DNA of 64,000 nucleotides from Rhizobium giardinii bv. giardinii H152 (GCF_000379605.1 NZ_KB902724.1:255577-319576), one strand, 5' to 3'; counted from the first letter of the stretch, positions 1 through 9,070 are shown. Translations and numbers: made by a program. The notes: generated from the sequence alone by a model not told the origin.

Positions 1-724
1 AAGAAGGATGCGCGCGAGCGGGCGGAAGAGAGATTGAAGCTCGTCGGCCGTTTCGGGGATGGGTGGCAGGCTTCCGGCCGAGCTTTCCGGCGGTCAGCAG
101 CAGCGCGTGGCGGTTGCGCGGACTCTCGTGCTGGAGCCGCAGGTGCTGCTGTTGGACGAGCCGCTGTCCAATCGGGATGCGCGCCTGCGCCGCCAGGTTC
201 GCACCGAAATCCGCGAACTGCAGCAGCGCCTCGGTTTCACGGCTGTTTATGTCACCCACGATCAGGGGGCGCTCACTGTTTCGGATCGCATCGTCATCAT
301 GAAGGACGGCGACATCGCGCAACAAGGCAGCCCGCGTGACCTCTATGAGGCGCCGGCATCAGCCTTCATCGCGGATTTCATGGGCGAGGCAAATGTGGTT
401 CCGTGTGAGGTCATCTCCGTGGAAGGCCAGGATGCAGCAATCCGCATGGGCGCCTTTGAACATCGCGTTCCAAATCGCGATGCAAGACCGGCCCCCACTA
501 AACTTGCCGTCCGCCCTAACGCCATCACGCTCGAACCGCCGACCGGTGCCTTTCCCGGCCGAATTCTTCATTCGGCCTACCATGGCGCGCACGTCGAATA
601 CGAAGTAGAAACGAGCAACGGTAAACTGTTCGTCGTTGATCCGGCGGGTGAGCGCCCCTTGACCCCGGCAACCGAGGTTGCCGTCGGCTTCAAGGGACGT
701 GGCATCGCCATTATTAACGGCTGA
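1..724 (+). pseudogene. ABC transporter ATP-binding protein (Fbp/Pot type), 5'-partial and frameshifted
   Basis: ATPase subunit of an importer of the iron/spermidine/sugar-phosphate type, truncated by the window edge. Frame 1 reads [19 protein letters not shown] up to about position 55; the family sequence then continues in frame 2 as [20 protein letters not shown]. Dropping one G from the GGGG run at 55-58 restores a continuous reading ([19 protein letters not shown]), so this is a +1 insertion, real or a sequencing error. Downstream are the LSGGQ signature, Walker B (LLLDEP), the H-loop (VTHDQ) and a TOBE-like C-terminus. Two further oddities: the D-loop reads SNRDA rather than SNLDA, and one residue is missing after THDQ (GAL where xEAL is usual). 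Both fit relaxed selection. The next gene, 25 bp downstream, is an IMPase-family phosphatase, so the substrate may have been a sugar or polyol phosphate (inference). Confidence 0.7.
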
Positions 725-749
725 ACCGGATTGTAGAAGGACCAGTTAC

Positions 750-1553
750 ATGACACCGCAGACATCCGGGATCGACGCACGTTTCGCGCTGGCTCGCACT
801 ATAGCCAAGGAAGCTGGCGCCGTTGCGCTCGGCTATTTCAACACGCGCGACACGCTCGTCGTGGAGACGAAGCGTGACCCGCAGGACGTGGTCTCCATCG
901 CAGATCGCGAAGTGGAGAACCTGATCCGCGCCCGTGTCGCGGACCTTCATGCGGCGGACGGTTTCCTCGGTGAGGAATATGGCCTTGTCGAAGGGCATTC
1001 CGGCTATACCTGGGTGGTTGATCCGATCGACGGCACCAGTCCTTTCGTCAACGGCATGCCGAACTGGTGTGTGTCGATCGCCGTGCTGCGCGGTGGTGAA
1101 CCGGTTGTCGGGGTCATCTTTTCGCCGTGCCACGACGAGCTCTATGCCGCCGCCAAAGGAAACGGCGCCACCTTGAACGGCAAGCCGCTCAGCCTCGATC
1201 AGAGCCGAACGATCAGGAATGGAGTAACCGGCATCGGCGCCAACAACTACGTCGCCCCGGCGGTCGTCGCTAAAACAGTCGAGAACCTGCTGGAAGCCGG
1301 CGGCAACTTCATTCGCAACGGATCCGGCGCGTTGATGCTCGCCTATGTCGCTGCGGGCCGGTTGGTTGGCTACTACGAGCCCTACATGCATGCTTGGGAT
1401 TGCCTTGCCGGCTATTGCCTCGTCAAGGAAGCGGGCGGATGGTACCACCCGTTCCCCACTGACGGGGGGCGTCTCACCAAGGGCGCACCCGTGCTTGCTG
1501 CAGGACCGGGTGCCCGCGAGGATCTCGCAAAAATTGCGGGTCTAACAGCGTGA
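750..1553 (+). CDS. Inositol monophosphatase family protein
   Basis: Mg2+-dependent phosphatase of the IMPase/histidinol-phosphatase-like superfamily, 267 aa, the usual length. Metal and phosphate motifs are intact: GEE at residues 74-76, DPIDGT at 91-96, and the C-terminal HAWDCLAG at 214-221. The ATG at 750 is chosen because AGAAGG lies 9 bp upstream (735-740) and the upstream ABC gene stops at 724; a longer reading from 678 would overlap that gene. Linkage to an ABC importer ATPase suggests a phosphorylated polyol or sugar is imported and dephosphorylated, but the substrate cannot be read from sequence. Inositol phosphate, histidinol phosphate and sugar phosphates all remain possible. Confidence 0.88.
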   Translation: MTPQTSGIDARFALARTIAKEAGAVALGYFNTRDTLVVETKRDPQDVVSIADREVENLIRARVADLHAADGFLGEEYGLVEGHSGYTWVVDPIDGTSPFVNGMPNWCVSIAVLRGGEPVVGVIFSPCHDELYAAAKGNGATLNGKPLSLDQSRTIRNGVTGIGANNYVAPAVVAKTVENLLEAGGNFIRNGSGALMLAYVAAGRLVGYYEPYMHAWDCLAGYCLVKEAGGWYHPFPTDGGRLTKGAPVLAAGPGAREDLAKIAGLTA

Positions 1554-1724
1554 ATCGCATCGGTTTGATGAATGCGGCAAGCATGCCTGGCTGGCTGCGC
1601 CCTCCTCAAAGGCAACAGAAAACGCGATCTCTGGCGGTTCAGAAATCTGGCATCTTTGGAGTGCGGGTAGCACTGCGCAGGGTTCCGCCCATTCGTCAAC
1701 CAGCAACGTCCAGCCAACGATGGA

Positions 1725-2396
1725 TCAGGCAACGAAGTCCTGATCTCTCATCGAACTGCCAAATCCGGTGATCACGCTGCTGACTTCGTCCCAATGGGGG
1801 AGTGCCTTCATTCGCTCCAGCCAAGCCTGGACATTGGGAAAGCGTGAGAGATCGTAACGGATGAGTTCGCCGCATGCCACAAAACCAGCGCCGAGATAGT
1901 CGGCGATGGTGATATCATCGCCGGTCAGGAATGCGTTGCCATTGCCGAGATAGTGGTCGTTAAGCACCTGCAGCCAGAATCCGGCCCTGTCGCGCCCCCA
2001 TTCGACAGCGACCTTCTGGCCATCCTCGCTTGGCCTCTTGTGATGCGGAAAGATTTGCGGATAGACCATATTGTAGGCCCAGTCGCGATAGAAGCCGGTA
2101 TTGAACCAGTCCATGATCTCGTTGACGCGCGCACGCTTTTTCAGATCCTTCGGGTACTCCGGCATGCCGTATTTATCGGCGAGGTATTTCAGGATTGCCG
2201 AGCACTCGGTCATCCTGAGGTCACCGTCCTCGAAGACCGGCACCTGCCGGCTCGGATTGACTGAAATGAATGGCTCCTGGTGATGGGCGCCCGTCATCAA
2301 GTCGACAACTTCTTCTTCGACATTCAGGCCCTTCTCAGCGATGAGCAGGCGGATCGGCCGGCTGGTCTGCGACACGGGATGCATATAAAGCTTCAT
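1725..2396 (-). CDS. Glutathione S-transferase family protein
   Basis: Cytosolic GST of 223 aa: N-terminal thioredoxin fold (residues 1-80: MKLYMHPVSQTSRPIRLL, then QVPVFEDGD with the cis-proline and ECSAILKYLADKYG for the glutathione gamma-glutamyl site) and an all-helical C-terminal domain. The ATG at 2396 has GGAGGAA just upstream; a second ATG 12 bp earlier lacks a good ribosome site. It lies 45 bp downstream of the VOC gene on the same strand, so the two are probably co-transcribed and may act together on an electrophile or aromatic substrate (inference). The exact reaction is unknown. Confidence 0.88.
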   Translation of the reverse strand: MKLYMHPVSQTSRPIRLLIAEKGLNVEEEVVDLMTGAHHQEPFISVNPSRQVPVFEDGDLRMTECSAILKYLADKYGMPEYPKDLKKRARVNEIMDWFNTGFYRDWAYNMVYPQIFPHHKRPSEDGQKVAVEWGRDRAGFWLQVLNDHYLGNGNAFLTGDDITIADYLGAGFVACGELIRYDLSRFPNVQAWLERMKALPHWDEVSSVITGFGSSMRDQDFVA

Positions 2397-2441
2397 CGTT
2401 TCCTCCATTGACTGCTTGTGGTTGAAGCGCGCTTCGGTCTT

Positions 2442-3032
2442 TCAGCTGCGGGGATATGCGTTCTTCGGACCGCGGTCCGAAGACAGACTGCCGCGATTGC
2501 GCGCGGTCAAGGTCTCGATCGCATCGGCAAGGTGGATTTCGGCGATGTTGTAGTCGCCGCGAGCCACTCTGATCCTGTGGGCCTCGAGCATGACGTCGCC
2601 GTGACTGCAGCCGAACGGCGGTTCGAAACGGTAAGACGCCAGTTCGATCAAGAGGCCGAGCGGGTCTTCGAAATAGATCGAATCCATGAAACCGCGATCC
2701 TTCGGACCCGAATGATTGATACCGCGCTCGTTAAGGCGCTCGACCGCCTGCCGGAAAGTGGCCTGAGAAACGGCAAAGGCGAGATGGTGGACACAGCCGA
2801 TATCGGTCGAGGTGCGTTTCGGATCGGGCTTGCGGCTCTCGTCCGTGAAGATCGTGATCAGCCGGCCATCGCCTGGATCGAAATAGAGATGGCTCTCGGT
2901 GGCTTTGTCGAGATTGGGCTGCTCAAAGACAAAGGGCATGCCGAGGATACCTTCCCAGAAATCGATCGACGTTTGACGGTCCGCGCCGACGATCGTTATG
3001 TGGTGCACGCCCTGTGATTGAAGTTTCCTCAT
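2442..3032 (-). CDS. VOC (glyoxalase/extradiol dioxygenase-like) family protein
   Basis: Vicinal-oxygen-chelate fold protein, 196 aa, with two beta-alpha-beta-beta-beta modules: GVHHITIVGADRQTSIDFWE at the N-terminus and CVHHLAFAVS in the middle. The paired His motifs and the late DSIYFEDPLGLLIELASY stretch (acidic ligand Glu) are the metal-binding signature of glyoxalases and ring-cleavage dioxygenases. AGGAGGAG precedes the ATG. It is first in a probable two-gene operon with the GST at 1725-2396. The last ~40 residues after the VOC core are polar and of unknown role. The family is certain; the substrate is not. Confidence 0.85.
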   Translation of the reverse strand: MRKLQSQGVHHITIVGADRQTSIDFWEGILGMPFVFEQPNLDKATESHLYFDPGDGRLITIFTDESRKPDPKRTSTDIGCVHHLAFAVSQATFRQAVERLNERGINHSGPKDRGFMDSIYFEDPLGLLIELASYRFEPPFGCSHGDVMLEAHRIRVARGDYNIAEIHLADAIETLTARNRGSLSSDRGPKNAYPRS

Positions 3033-3475
3033 CGTCTCCTCCTCATGTTGCGGCTTGCGACCAGTCGACCAGTTTGGACTTGTAATCGCTGCGCGGCAAT
3101 GTGCCCCACGGCACCAATCTCGGTCGATACAACTAGAAGGTCGCGACGCAAAAAGGACATGTTACGCCAGGTGTTCACTAAGCCGTTATAAATACTTAAA
3201 TGTTTGTAATCGAAGAACCACGGCAACAAGAACGATGGTCAACTGACGCGTCCTGCAGGCGAACGCATTTGGCAGTGTCCCGCGATGCGAATTTCCCGCG
3301 TGGGCGAGATTGAAAGCGGTACGCGACAGCCGCGGGAAAACGATGCTGGCGGCGAAACTCTGAGGGCTGGTTGATAGTAGCGGAATACGGAGCAGGCCGT
3401 TCGGCTTCGCGAAAATTTTCTCCCGCCATTGGGTCGTTTCACGGAGTTGCGCGTTTAGCCGGGAGGAAACCAACC
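3033..3475. other. Intergenic region without a recognised gene
   Basis: 443 bp divergent region between the VOC gene and the small ORF at 3476. The first 200 bp must hold the promoter of the VOC-GST operon. An AT-rich patch (3184-3215) and a near-direct repeat GACCAGT/GACCAG around 3059-3073 are visible. I see no reading frame with family resemblance. Confidence 0.4.
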
Positions 3476-3721
3476 ATGCAGGAGACTCCTATGAGCAAGA
3501 CCTTTGACCTTTCCGACTTCTCCGAGGAGGAACTCACGGCGCTCATTGATGAAGCGAGCCGTCTGCGAGATGCCTTGCGCGAGAGCCGTGACCGGGAGCT
3601 TCCGACGGGTGCGGACGGTTCGAAGGGGCAGGATGTAAGGGATCCGGATCACGGTGCCATCCCCACACCGACGCCGCGTGAGGTCAAGGAAGAAGGTCCG
3701 GCGCATGGCGTGCCGGAATAA
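3476..3721 (+). CDS. Small hypothetical protein, acidic, unknown function
   Basis: 81-residue ORF (76 if started at the second ATG, 3491). Both starts have plausible ribosome sites: GGGAGGAA at 3461-3468 for 3476, AGGAGA at 3480-3485 for 3491. The N-terminal half (SKTFDLSDFSEEELTALIDE) is a predicted acidic helix; the C-terminal half is a Gly/Pro/Asp-rich tail, probably disordered. No membrane segment, signal peptide or Cys. I do not recognise the family. Good ribosome sites and GC-rich third positions support a real gene. Confidence 0.5.
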   Translation: MQETPMSKTFDLSDFSEEELTALIDEASRLRDALRESRDRELPTGADGSKGQDVRDPDHGAIPTPTPREVKEEGPAHGVPE

Positions 3722-3862
3722 TTTCTCGCATATCGAGAATTGGCCCATCCCGCCCTTCTGTCTGGGTCGGTGACAGCATCGTTCAAGCGCCGACGAGTTC
3801 TCACCCGACCGCGCGCTTGACCTCGATAGCCGGATCCCCTCGAAATTGAAACTGTTTTGCCA

Positions 3863-3919
3863 TTGACTTGATCGGGCTGGCGATTTACGACTGACGAAAA
3901 TCAAAATTCGTCAGTCGTA
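3863..3919 (+). promoter_or_regulatory. Promoter with perfect TetR-type operator
   Basis: A -35-like TTGACT (3863-3868) is followed after 17 bp by a weak -10 TACGAC (3886-3891). The -10 lies inside a perfect inverted repeat: TACGACTGACGAA (3886-3898), 8-bp spacer, TTCGTCAGTCGTA (3907-3919). The repeat ends 14 bp before the tetR start codon, so autorepression of the tetR-RND operon by its TetR is the simplest reading (inference). Confidence 0.75.
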
Positions 3920-3933
3920 GAAAGCTTATCTAG

Positions 3934-4536
3934 ATGGATGATGTGACAGAGACTGTTGAAGCCACGAGACAGGAAAATATCTCCCGGATCCTTGATGCCG
4001 CGGAGCGGCTTTTCCGACACTACGGCTATTCCAAGACAACCGTCGCCGATGTCGCGCGTGATCTCGGCATGTCGCCGGCCAACATCTACCGTTTTTTTGC
4101 TTCCAAAACAGAAATCCATCAGGCCGTGTGCGGACGCATGCTCGCGGGCAGCTACCAGCAGGCCCTTGAGATTTCGCTGCTGCCGATCAGCGCCGCCGAC
4201 CGCCTGCGCAAGTTTCTCCATACGCAGCATCAGCTTGTTCTGGCGACGATGCTTGATGAGGAAAAGGTGCATGAAATGGTCGTCGTCGCAATGGAGCGCG
4301 ACTGGCATGTCATCGACAAGCATATCGACCGCATGCATGAACTGGTCGAGAAAATCATCCGGCAGGGTATCCAAGCCGGTGAATTTGCCGAGCAGGATGC
4401 TGCCGTCGCGTCCCGCTGTTTCGGGGCGGCAACGCTCAATCTGTGCCATCCGCAAATGGTGGCGCAATGTCTCGCCAAGCAGAACCGGGCAATGCCCGAT
4501 GAACTCGTCGAATTTGTCATTAAGGCGTTGCGATGA
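3934..4536 (+). CDS. TetR/AcrR family regulator of the adjacent RND pump
   Basis: 200-aa repressor. The N-terminal HTH spans about residues 14-60 (ISRILDAAERLFRHYGYSKT, then VADVARDLGMSPANIYRFFASK), the TetR consensus. The C-terminal helical domain for ligand binding and dimerisation is diverged, as usual. First gene of a three-gene operon (regulator, membrane-fusion lipoprotein, RND permease). The 13+13 bp inverted repeat just upstream is the obvious binding site. It probably derepresses the pump on sensing a substrate; the ligand is unknown. Confidence 0.92.
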   Translation: MDDVTETVEATRQENISRILDAAERLFRHYGYSKTTVADVARDLGMSPANIYRFFASKTEIHQAVCGRMLAGSYQQALEISLLPISAADRLRKFLHTQHQLVLATMLDEEKVHEMVVVAMERDWHVIDKHIDRMHELVEKIIRQGIQAGEFAEQDAAVASRCFGAATLNLCHPQMVAQCLAKQNRAMPDELVEFVIKALR

Positions 4537-4586
4537 ACGGAAGCCCAGCGGCGCCGTTTCAAATTGTTTGTTTTTAGGAATACGAA

Positions 4587-5750
4587 ATGTTCTCGACTAG
4601 CCATAGCCATAGCCATAGCCGTGCCCGCATGCTGCCAGCCACCCTTCTTGCCACCCTTCTTGCGGCTGCGCTCCTTGCGCTTACCGCCTGCTCGCAGGAG
4701 AAGGCCGAGACGACGCCGATTGTCCGCCCGGTCAAAGTGGTCGAGATCGCGCAGGCGAGTGACGCGCGCACGCTCAACTACTCCGGAGCGGTGCGCGCCC
4801 GCGTCGAAATGAACCTCGGCTTCCGCATCGACGGCAAGATCAGCGAGCGCTTCGTCGATATAGGCGATAGGGTCAAGGCCGGCGAATTGCTCGCCCGCAT
4901 CGACTCTGCCGACTACGCGCTTTCGGTGCAAAGCGCCAAGGCAAGCCTCGATGCGGCCGAGCGGCAGGTCGAGACCACAGAGTTGGCACGCAACCGCGCC
5001 GAACAGCTGTTTGCCAAGAACGTCTCGTCGAAGGCGCAACTGGAGCAGGCGACGCTCAGCTACGACCAGGCGGTTGCCTCTCGCGATTCAGCCCGGTCAG
5101 CGCTCGATCAGGCGAAGAACCAGGTCAACTACACCGATTTGAAGTCCGATCAGAACGGCATCGTCACCGCAGTCAATGCCGATGTCGGTCAGGTCGTCGG
5201 TTCGGGAACGCCAGTCGTCACCGTCGCGGTCGATGGTGAAAAGGAAGTGCTGATCGCAATCCCGGAGGTGGACATCACCCAATTCAAGCCGGGGAAAATG
5301 GTGAAGGCCAGCTTCTGGTCCGATACTTCCCTGGCGCTGCAGGGCAGGGTGCGGGAGGTCGCAGGCAGCGCCGACCCGCAGTCGCGTACGTTCGCCGTCC
5401 GTGTCGGCCTGCCGAACGATCCCAAGGTTCTGCTTGGCATGACCGCCAATATCGAAGCCTCCGCCGACAGCGCACGCCAGCTTATCTCTATTCCCTTGAC
5501 CGCTCTGACCAAGAAGGATGATCAGCCGATCGTCTGGACGGTCGATCGCACAACCGAAACGGTGCACTCCCGCGTGGTCACCGTCACCGATTTCACCGGT
5601 AATGGAGTGCGCGTGGCCGAAGGGCTGACGCCCGGCGACGTCGTCGTTTCCGCCGGTACGCAGTTCATGACCGAAGGCCTCAAGGTGAAGCTCGAAGGTA
5701 TGGCCGCCAAGCAATCGGCGGCAGCCGACGCTGCCACCCTGACGCGTTGA
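4587..5750 (+). CDS. RND efflux periplasmic adaptor (membrane-fusion lipoprotein)
   Basis: 387 aa. Signal peptide ends in a lipobox LTAC with Cys35, so the mature protein is a lipoprotein. Domains: barrel-sandwich hybrid halves (NLGFRIDGKISERFVDIGD and VGQVVGSGTPVVTV), an intervening alpha-hairpin rich in Ala/Gln (residues ~105-165), beta-barrel and membrane-proximal domain. It links the inner-membrane RND pump to an outer-membrane channel, which is not encoded here. AGGAA precedes the ATG at 4587; ATG 4629 is an alternative that would remove the SHSHSHS repeat. 30 bp upstream of the RND gene. Confidence 0.93.
   Translation: MFSTSHSHSHSRARMLPATLLATLLAAALLALTACSQEKAETTPIVRPVKVVEIAQASDARTLNYSGAVRARVEMNLGFRIDGKISERFVDIGDRVKAGELLARIDSADYALSVQSAKASLDAAERQVETTELARNRAEQLFAKNVSSKAQLEQATLSYDQAVASRDSARSALDQAKNQVNYTDLKSDQNGIVTAVNADVGQVVGSGTPVVTVAVDGEKEVLIAIPEVDITQFKPGKMVKASFWSDTSLALQGRVREVAGSADPQSRTFAVRVGLPNDPKVLLGMTANIEASADSARQLISIPLTALTKKDDQPIVWTVDRTTETVHSRVVTVTDFTGNGVRVAEGLTPGDVVVSAGTQFMTEGLKVKLEGMAAKQSAAADAATLTR
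4598..4661 (+). repeat. In-frame tandem repeats in the lipoprotein signal peptide
   Basis: Two short tandem arrays fall in the first 25 codons of the adaptor gene: TAGCCA x3 plus a partial copy (4598-4620), encoding Ser-His repeats, and a 12-bp unit GCCACCCTTCTT x2 (4638-4661), encoding ATLLATLL in the hydrophobic core. Both units are multiples of three, so copy-number slippage would change signal-peptide length without breaking the frame. Confidence 0.8.
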
Positions 5751-5780
5751 ACCCGGTTGAACGAGAACGGAACGAAGCCG

Positions 5781-8700
5781 ATGGCCATCTCCACCGATCA
5801 GAAACAACCCTTCAACCTCTCCCGCTGGGCGATTGAGCACCCGAGCATTGCGCGCTTTCTGTTCGGCCTCATCCTCATCACCGGCGTTCTCGGTCTGATG
5901 CGGATGGGGCAAAAGGAAGATCCGGACTTCACCTTCCGGGTGATGGTCGTGCAGGCGATCTGGCCGGGCGCCTCGATCCAGGAAATGGAAGACCAGGTCG
6001 TCAACAAGATCGAGCGCAAACTGCAGGAGACGCCGCATCTCGATTTCGTCCGCTCCTACACCCGCGCCGGCAGCGCCATCATCACGCTGCAGATCGAGGG
6101 TGATACCAATGCCGAGCAGGTTGCCGATGCCTTCTACCAGGTTCGCAAGAAGGTCGGCGATATTGAGAACGAACTGCCGCAAGGTCTGCTCGGGCCCTAT
6201 TTCAACGACGAGTTCGGCGATACCTTCATTACGCTTCATTCGCTGAGTGGCTCCGGCTACAGCTATCCCGAGCTGAAGAAATTCGCCATCCAGGCGCGCG
6301 ACATGCTTTTGTCGACGCCCGGCGTCGAGAAGGCCGTTATCATCGGCGACCAGCCGGAAAAGATATACATCGACATTTCCTCCAAGGTGCTCGCCCAACG
6401 CGGGCTGACGCTGACGGACCTGCAGAACGCCATCAGGGGGCAGAACAATGTCGATCCGGCAGGCTCCGTCGATACCGGCACCCGCTCCGTCCGCATCGCC
6501 GTCGATGGCGGCGTCACCCGGGCATCCGACATTCGTGAGCTTCGGCTGAGGGCCGGCAACCAGATCACGCGTCTCGGCGATATCGCGACCGTGACCTCCG
6601 GCCTCGAAGATCCCTATCAGCGCAAATACCGGTTCAACGGCGAAGACAGCGTCCAGCTCGGCGTCGTCATGGCAAAAGGCTACAAGGTTACCGATGTCGG
6701 CGCCGCAGTTGAGGAAGCCTACAAGCGTTTCGAGTCTGCGCTGCCCTATGGCGTCCAGGTCGAGCAGATTTCCAATCAGCCGGAAGTCGTGACGGAGGCG
6801 GTCAGCGAATTTATGCATGCCCTCGGCGAGGCGCTGGTGATCGTGCTCGTCGTCTCTTTCCTGTCGATCGGCTGGCGCTCTGGCCTGGTGATCGCGATCG
6901 CCATTCCGCTGGTGCTCGCTGCCACCTTCGCCATCATGTACGAACTCGGCATCGACCTGCAGCGCATCTCGCTCGGCGCCCTGATCATTGCGCTTGGCCT
7001 GCTTGTCGACGACGCGATGATCGTCGTCGAGATGATGGAGCGCAAGCTCGAGGAGGGGCTGCACAAGGTCGATGCGGCAAGTTTCGCCTATACATCGACG
7101 GCTTTCCCGATGCTAACCGGCACGCTGATCACCACGGCCGGTTTCATCCCCGTCGGTTTTGCCGCCTCCACCGCGGGCGAATATGTGCGCTCGCTGTTTT
7201 ATGTCGTTGGCATCGCGCTTGTCGTTTCGTGGTTCGTGGCGGTCTATTTCACGCCCTGGCTTGGCTATTTGATCCTCAAGCAGCGAAAGCACGCCGGCGA
7301 GCATCACGACGTTTTCGATACGCGCTTTTATCGCCGGCTGCGGGCCACCGTCGGTTGGGCCGTACGCCACCGCATCATCGTGCTTACGCTGACGATGGCT
7401 ACCTTCGCGACCAGCCTCTGGGCTTTCCAGTTCATTCCGAAGAACTTCTTCCCGCAGTCTTCGCGCCCCGAAATCCTCGTCGATCTCTGGCTGCCGGAAG
7501 GCACCAGCATCAGGCAAGTCGAGGCTCAGGCTAAGGCTCTAGAAGCGAAGATGATGGACGATCCGGACAAGAAGTTCATCGCCACCTATATCGGCGAGGG
7601 CGCTCCGCGCTTCTTCCTGCCGCTTGACCAGCAGCTGCGCAATCCGAACTTCGCCCAGCTTCTCGTCATGGCCAACGACGAATCGGCCCGCGAGCGGCTG
7701 ATCGTCAAGCTGCGGACCATCCTTGCCGAGGAATTCCCGTCAATCCGCAGCAAGGTCGATCGCCTGTTCCTCGGGCCGCCGACCGGCTGGCCGGTCCAGA
7801 TGCGGGTGATGGGTCCGGATCGCGCGGAAGTCCGACGGATCGCCGATCAGGTCAAGGCGAAGTTTGCCGAAAACCCTGAGCTGGGTGCGATCCACGACGA
7901 TTGGCTGGAGCCCGTGCCCGCGATGAAACTGGTGATCGACCAGGATCGCGCCCGCGCCCTTGGCGTAACCTCGCAGCGCATTCGCCAGATGCTGCAGGCG
8001 GCGACGGCAGGCGCTCCCCTCGATAACGTGCGCGATGGTGAGGAGACTGTCTCCATCGTCGCCCGTGAACCGGAGACGAGCCGTCACCTGCTGTCGGCGG
8101 TGGATTCGGTCTATATCCCGACGGATTTCGGCGGTTTCGTGCCCCTGTCGCAAGTCGCCAAGGTCGTCCCGGTTCTCGAGCAGGGCATCGAATGGCGCCG
8201 CAATCGCCTGCCGACGATCACCGTGCGCGGCACGCTGCCGGATGGGGTGCAGCCGAACGACGTGGCGATGGCAATGTATGCCGACCTGAAGCTGCTGCGC
8301 GACGGGCTTGCACCGGGCTATACGGTCGAGATCCAGGGGGGCGCCGAGGATTCTGTCGAAAGCCAGCAGTCGATCGCCGACAAGGCGCCGATCATGCTTG
8401 CCGTCATCGTCGTGCTCTTGATGATCCAGCTGCAGCATTTCGGCAAGGCAATGCTGGTGCTGGCGACCGGTCCGCTCGGCATCATCGGTGCGGCCGCAGC
8501 CCTCCTGATCAGCGGCGCGCCTTTCGGTTTCGTCGCCATCCTCGGCGTCATCGCGCTGCTCGGCATCATCATGCGCAACTCGATCATCCTCGTCGACCAG
8601 ATCGACCAGGACATTGCCGCCGGCATGGAGCGGTCGGAAGCGATCATCGGTTCGGCCGTGCGCCGCTTCCGGCCGATCGTCCTGACGGCAATGACGGCTG

Positions 8701-8924
8701 TGCTCGCTCTCATCCCGATCTCGCGCGGCGTTTTCTGGGGCCCGCTCGCCTTCGCCATGATGGGTGGCATCCTCGTCGCTACCGTGCTGACGATCCTCGT
8801 CCTCCCTGCCGGCTACGCCCTGTTCTTCGGCAAGGAACCGAAAAAACAGGCCTCCGAACCCGAGCAGACGAACGAGGAGCCGGAGGAGGATGCGATCTAT
8901 CCGGCGTCCCTGGCCGCCGAATAG
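5781..8924 (+). CDS. RND family multidrug efflux permease (HAE1/AcrB type)
   Basis: 1047-aa inner-membrane proton-drug antiporter. It has the RND plan: N-terminal helix (FLFGLILITGVLGLM), a large periplasmic loop, helices 2-6, a second periplasmic loop, helices 8-12. The proton-relay pair Asp410-Asp411 is in GLLVDDAMIVVE in helix 4. ATG 5781 (MAISTDQKQPF) is preferred over a TTG at 5757. The C-terminal tail is acidic (PEQTNEEPEEDAIYP). Third gene of the TetR-regulated operon. The substrate is unknown, and no outer-membrane factor gene is adjacent. Confidence 0.95.
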   Translation: MAISTDQKQPFNLSRWAIEHPSIARFLFGLILITGVLGLMRMGQKEDPDFTFRVMVVQAIWPGASIQEMEDQVVNKIERKLQETPHLDFVRSYTRAGSAIITLQIEGDTNAEQVADAFYQVRKKVGDIENELPQGLLGPYFNDEFGDTFITLHSLSGSGYSYPELKKFAIQARDMLLSTPGVEKAVIIGDQPEKIYIDISSKVLAQRGLTLTDLQNAIRGQNNVDPAGSVDTGTRSVRIAVDGGVTRASDIRELRLRAGNQITRLGDIATVTSGLEDPYQRKYRFNGEDSVQLGVVMAKGYKVTDVGAAVEEAYKRFESALPYGVQVEQISNQPEVVTEAVSEFMHALGEALVIVLVVSFLSIGWRSGLVIAIAIPLVLAATFAIMYELGIDLQRISLGALIIALGLLVDDAMIVVEMMERKLEEGLHKVDAASFAYTSTAFPMLTGTLITTAGFIPVGFAASTAGEYVRSLFYVVGIALVVSWFVAVYFTPWLGYLILKQRKHAGEHHDVFDTRFYRRLRATVGWAVRHRIIVLTLTMATFATSLWAFQFIPKNFFPQSSRPEILVDLWLPEGTSIRQVEAQAKALEAKMMDDPDKKFIATYIGEGAPRFFLPLDQQLRNPNFAQLLVMANDESARERLIVKLRTILAEEFPSIRSKVDRLFLGPPTGWPVQMRVMGPDRAEVRRIADQVKAKFAENPELGAIHDDWLEPVPAMKLVIDQDRARALGVTSQRIRQMLQAATAGAPLDNVRDGEETVSIVAREPETSRHLLSAVDSVYIPTDFGGFVPLSQVAKVVPVLEQGIEWRRNRLPTITVRGTLPDGVQPNDVAMAMYADLKLLRDGLAPGYTVEIQGGAEDSVESQQSIADKAPIMLAVIVVLLMIQLQHFGKAMLVLATGPLGIIGAAAALLISGAPFGFVAILGVIALLGIIMRNSIILVDQIDQDIAAGMERSEAIIGSAVRRFRPIVLTAMTAVLALIPISRGVFWGPLAFAMMGGILVATVLTILVLPAGYALFFGKEPKKQASEPEQTNEEPEEDAIYPASLAAE

Positions 8925-8944
8925 GAACTGAATCGGCATTGAAC

Positions 8945-8976
8945 ACCGCCGAAGTGTGTTATTCGTTTTCGGCGGT
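8945..8976. other. 9-bp inverted repeat downstream of the RND gene
   Basis: ACCGCCGAA (8945-8953) and TTCGGCGGT (8968-8976) form a perfect stem with a 14-nt loop, 20 bp after the RND stop. There is no clear T-run after it on the plus strand, so it may be a weak terminator or 3'-end stabilising hairpin. The ~100 bp after it up to the sRNA promoter shows nothing else. Confidence 0.45.
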
Positions 8977-9070
8977 ACTCAATCGATTTATGGGTCGGGG
9001 AGCCCCCCGCTACGCGCATAGCGCATGGCTGCTCTGCAAAATTCTGCCTACTATTTGAGCGGAAACCGTG

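Noticed and set aside
4598..4661. CRISPR-like or variable-number repeat array
   Set aside because: Units are 6 and 12 bp, contiguous without spacers and inside a coding signal peptide, so this is a simple tandem repeat.
5097..7064. A 655-codon frame on the minus strand opposite the RND pump genes
   Set aside because: Antisense shadow: His/Asp/Arg-rich translation with no hydrophobic core or domain, opposite clear RND adaptor and permease genes.
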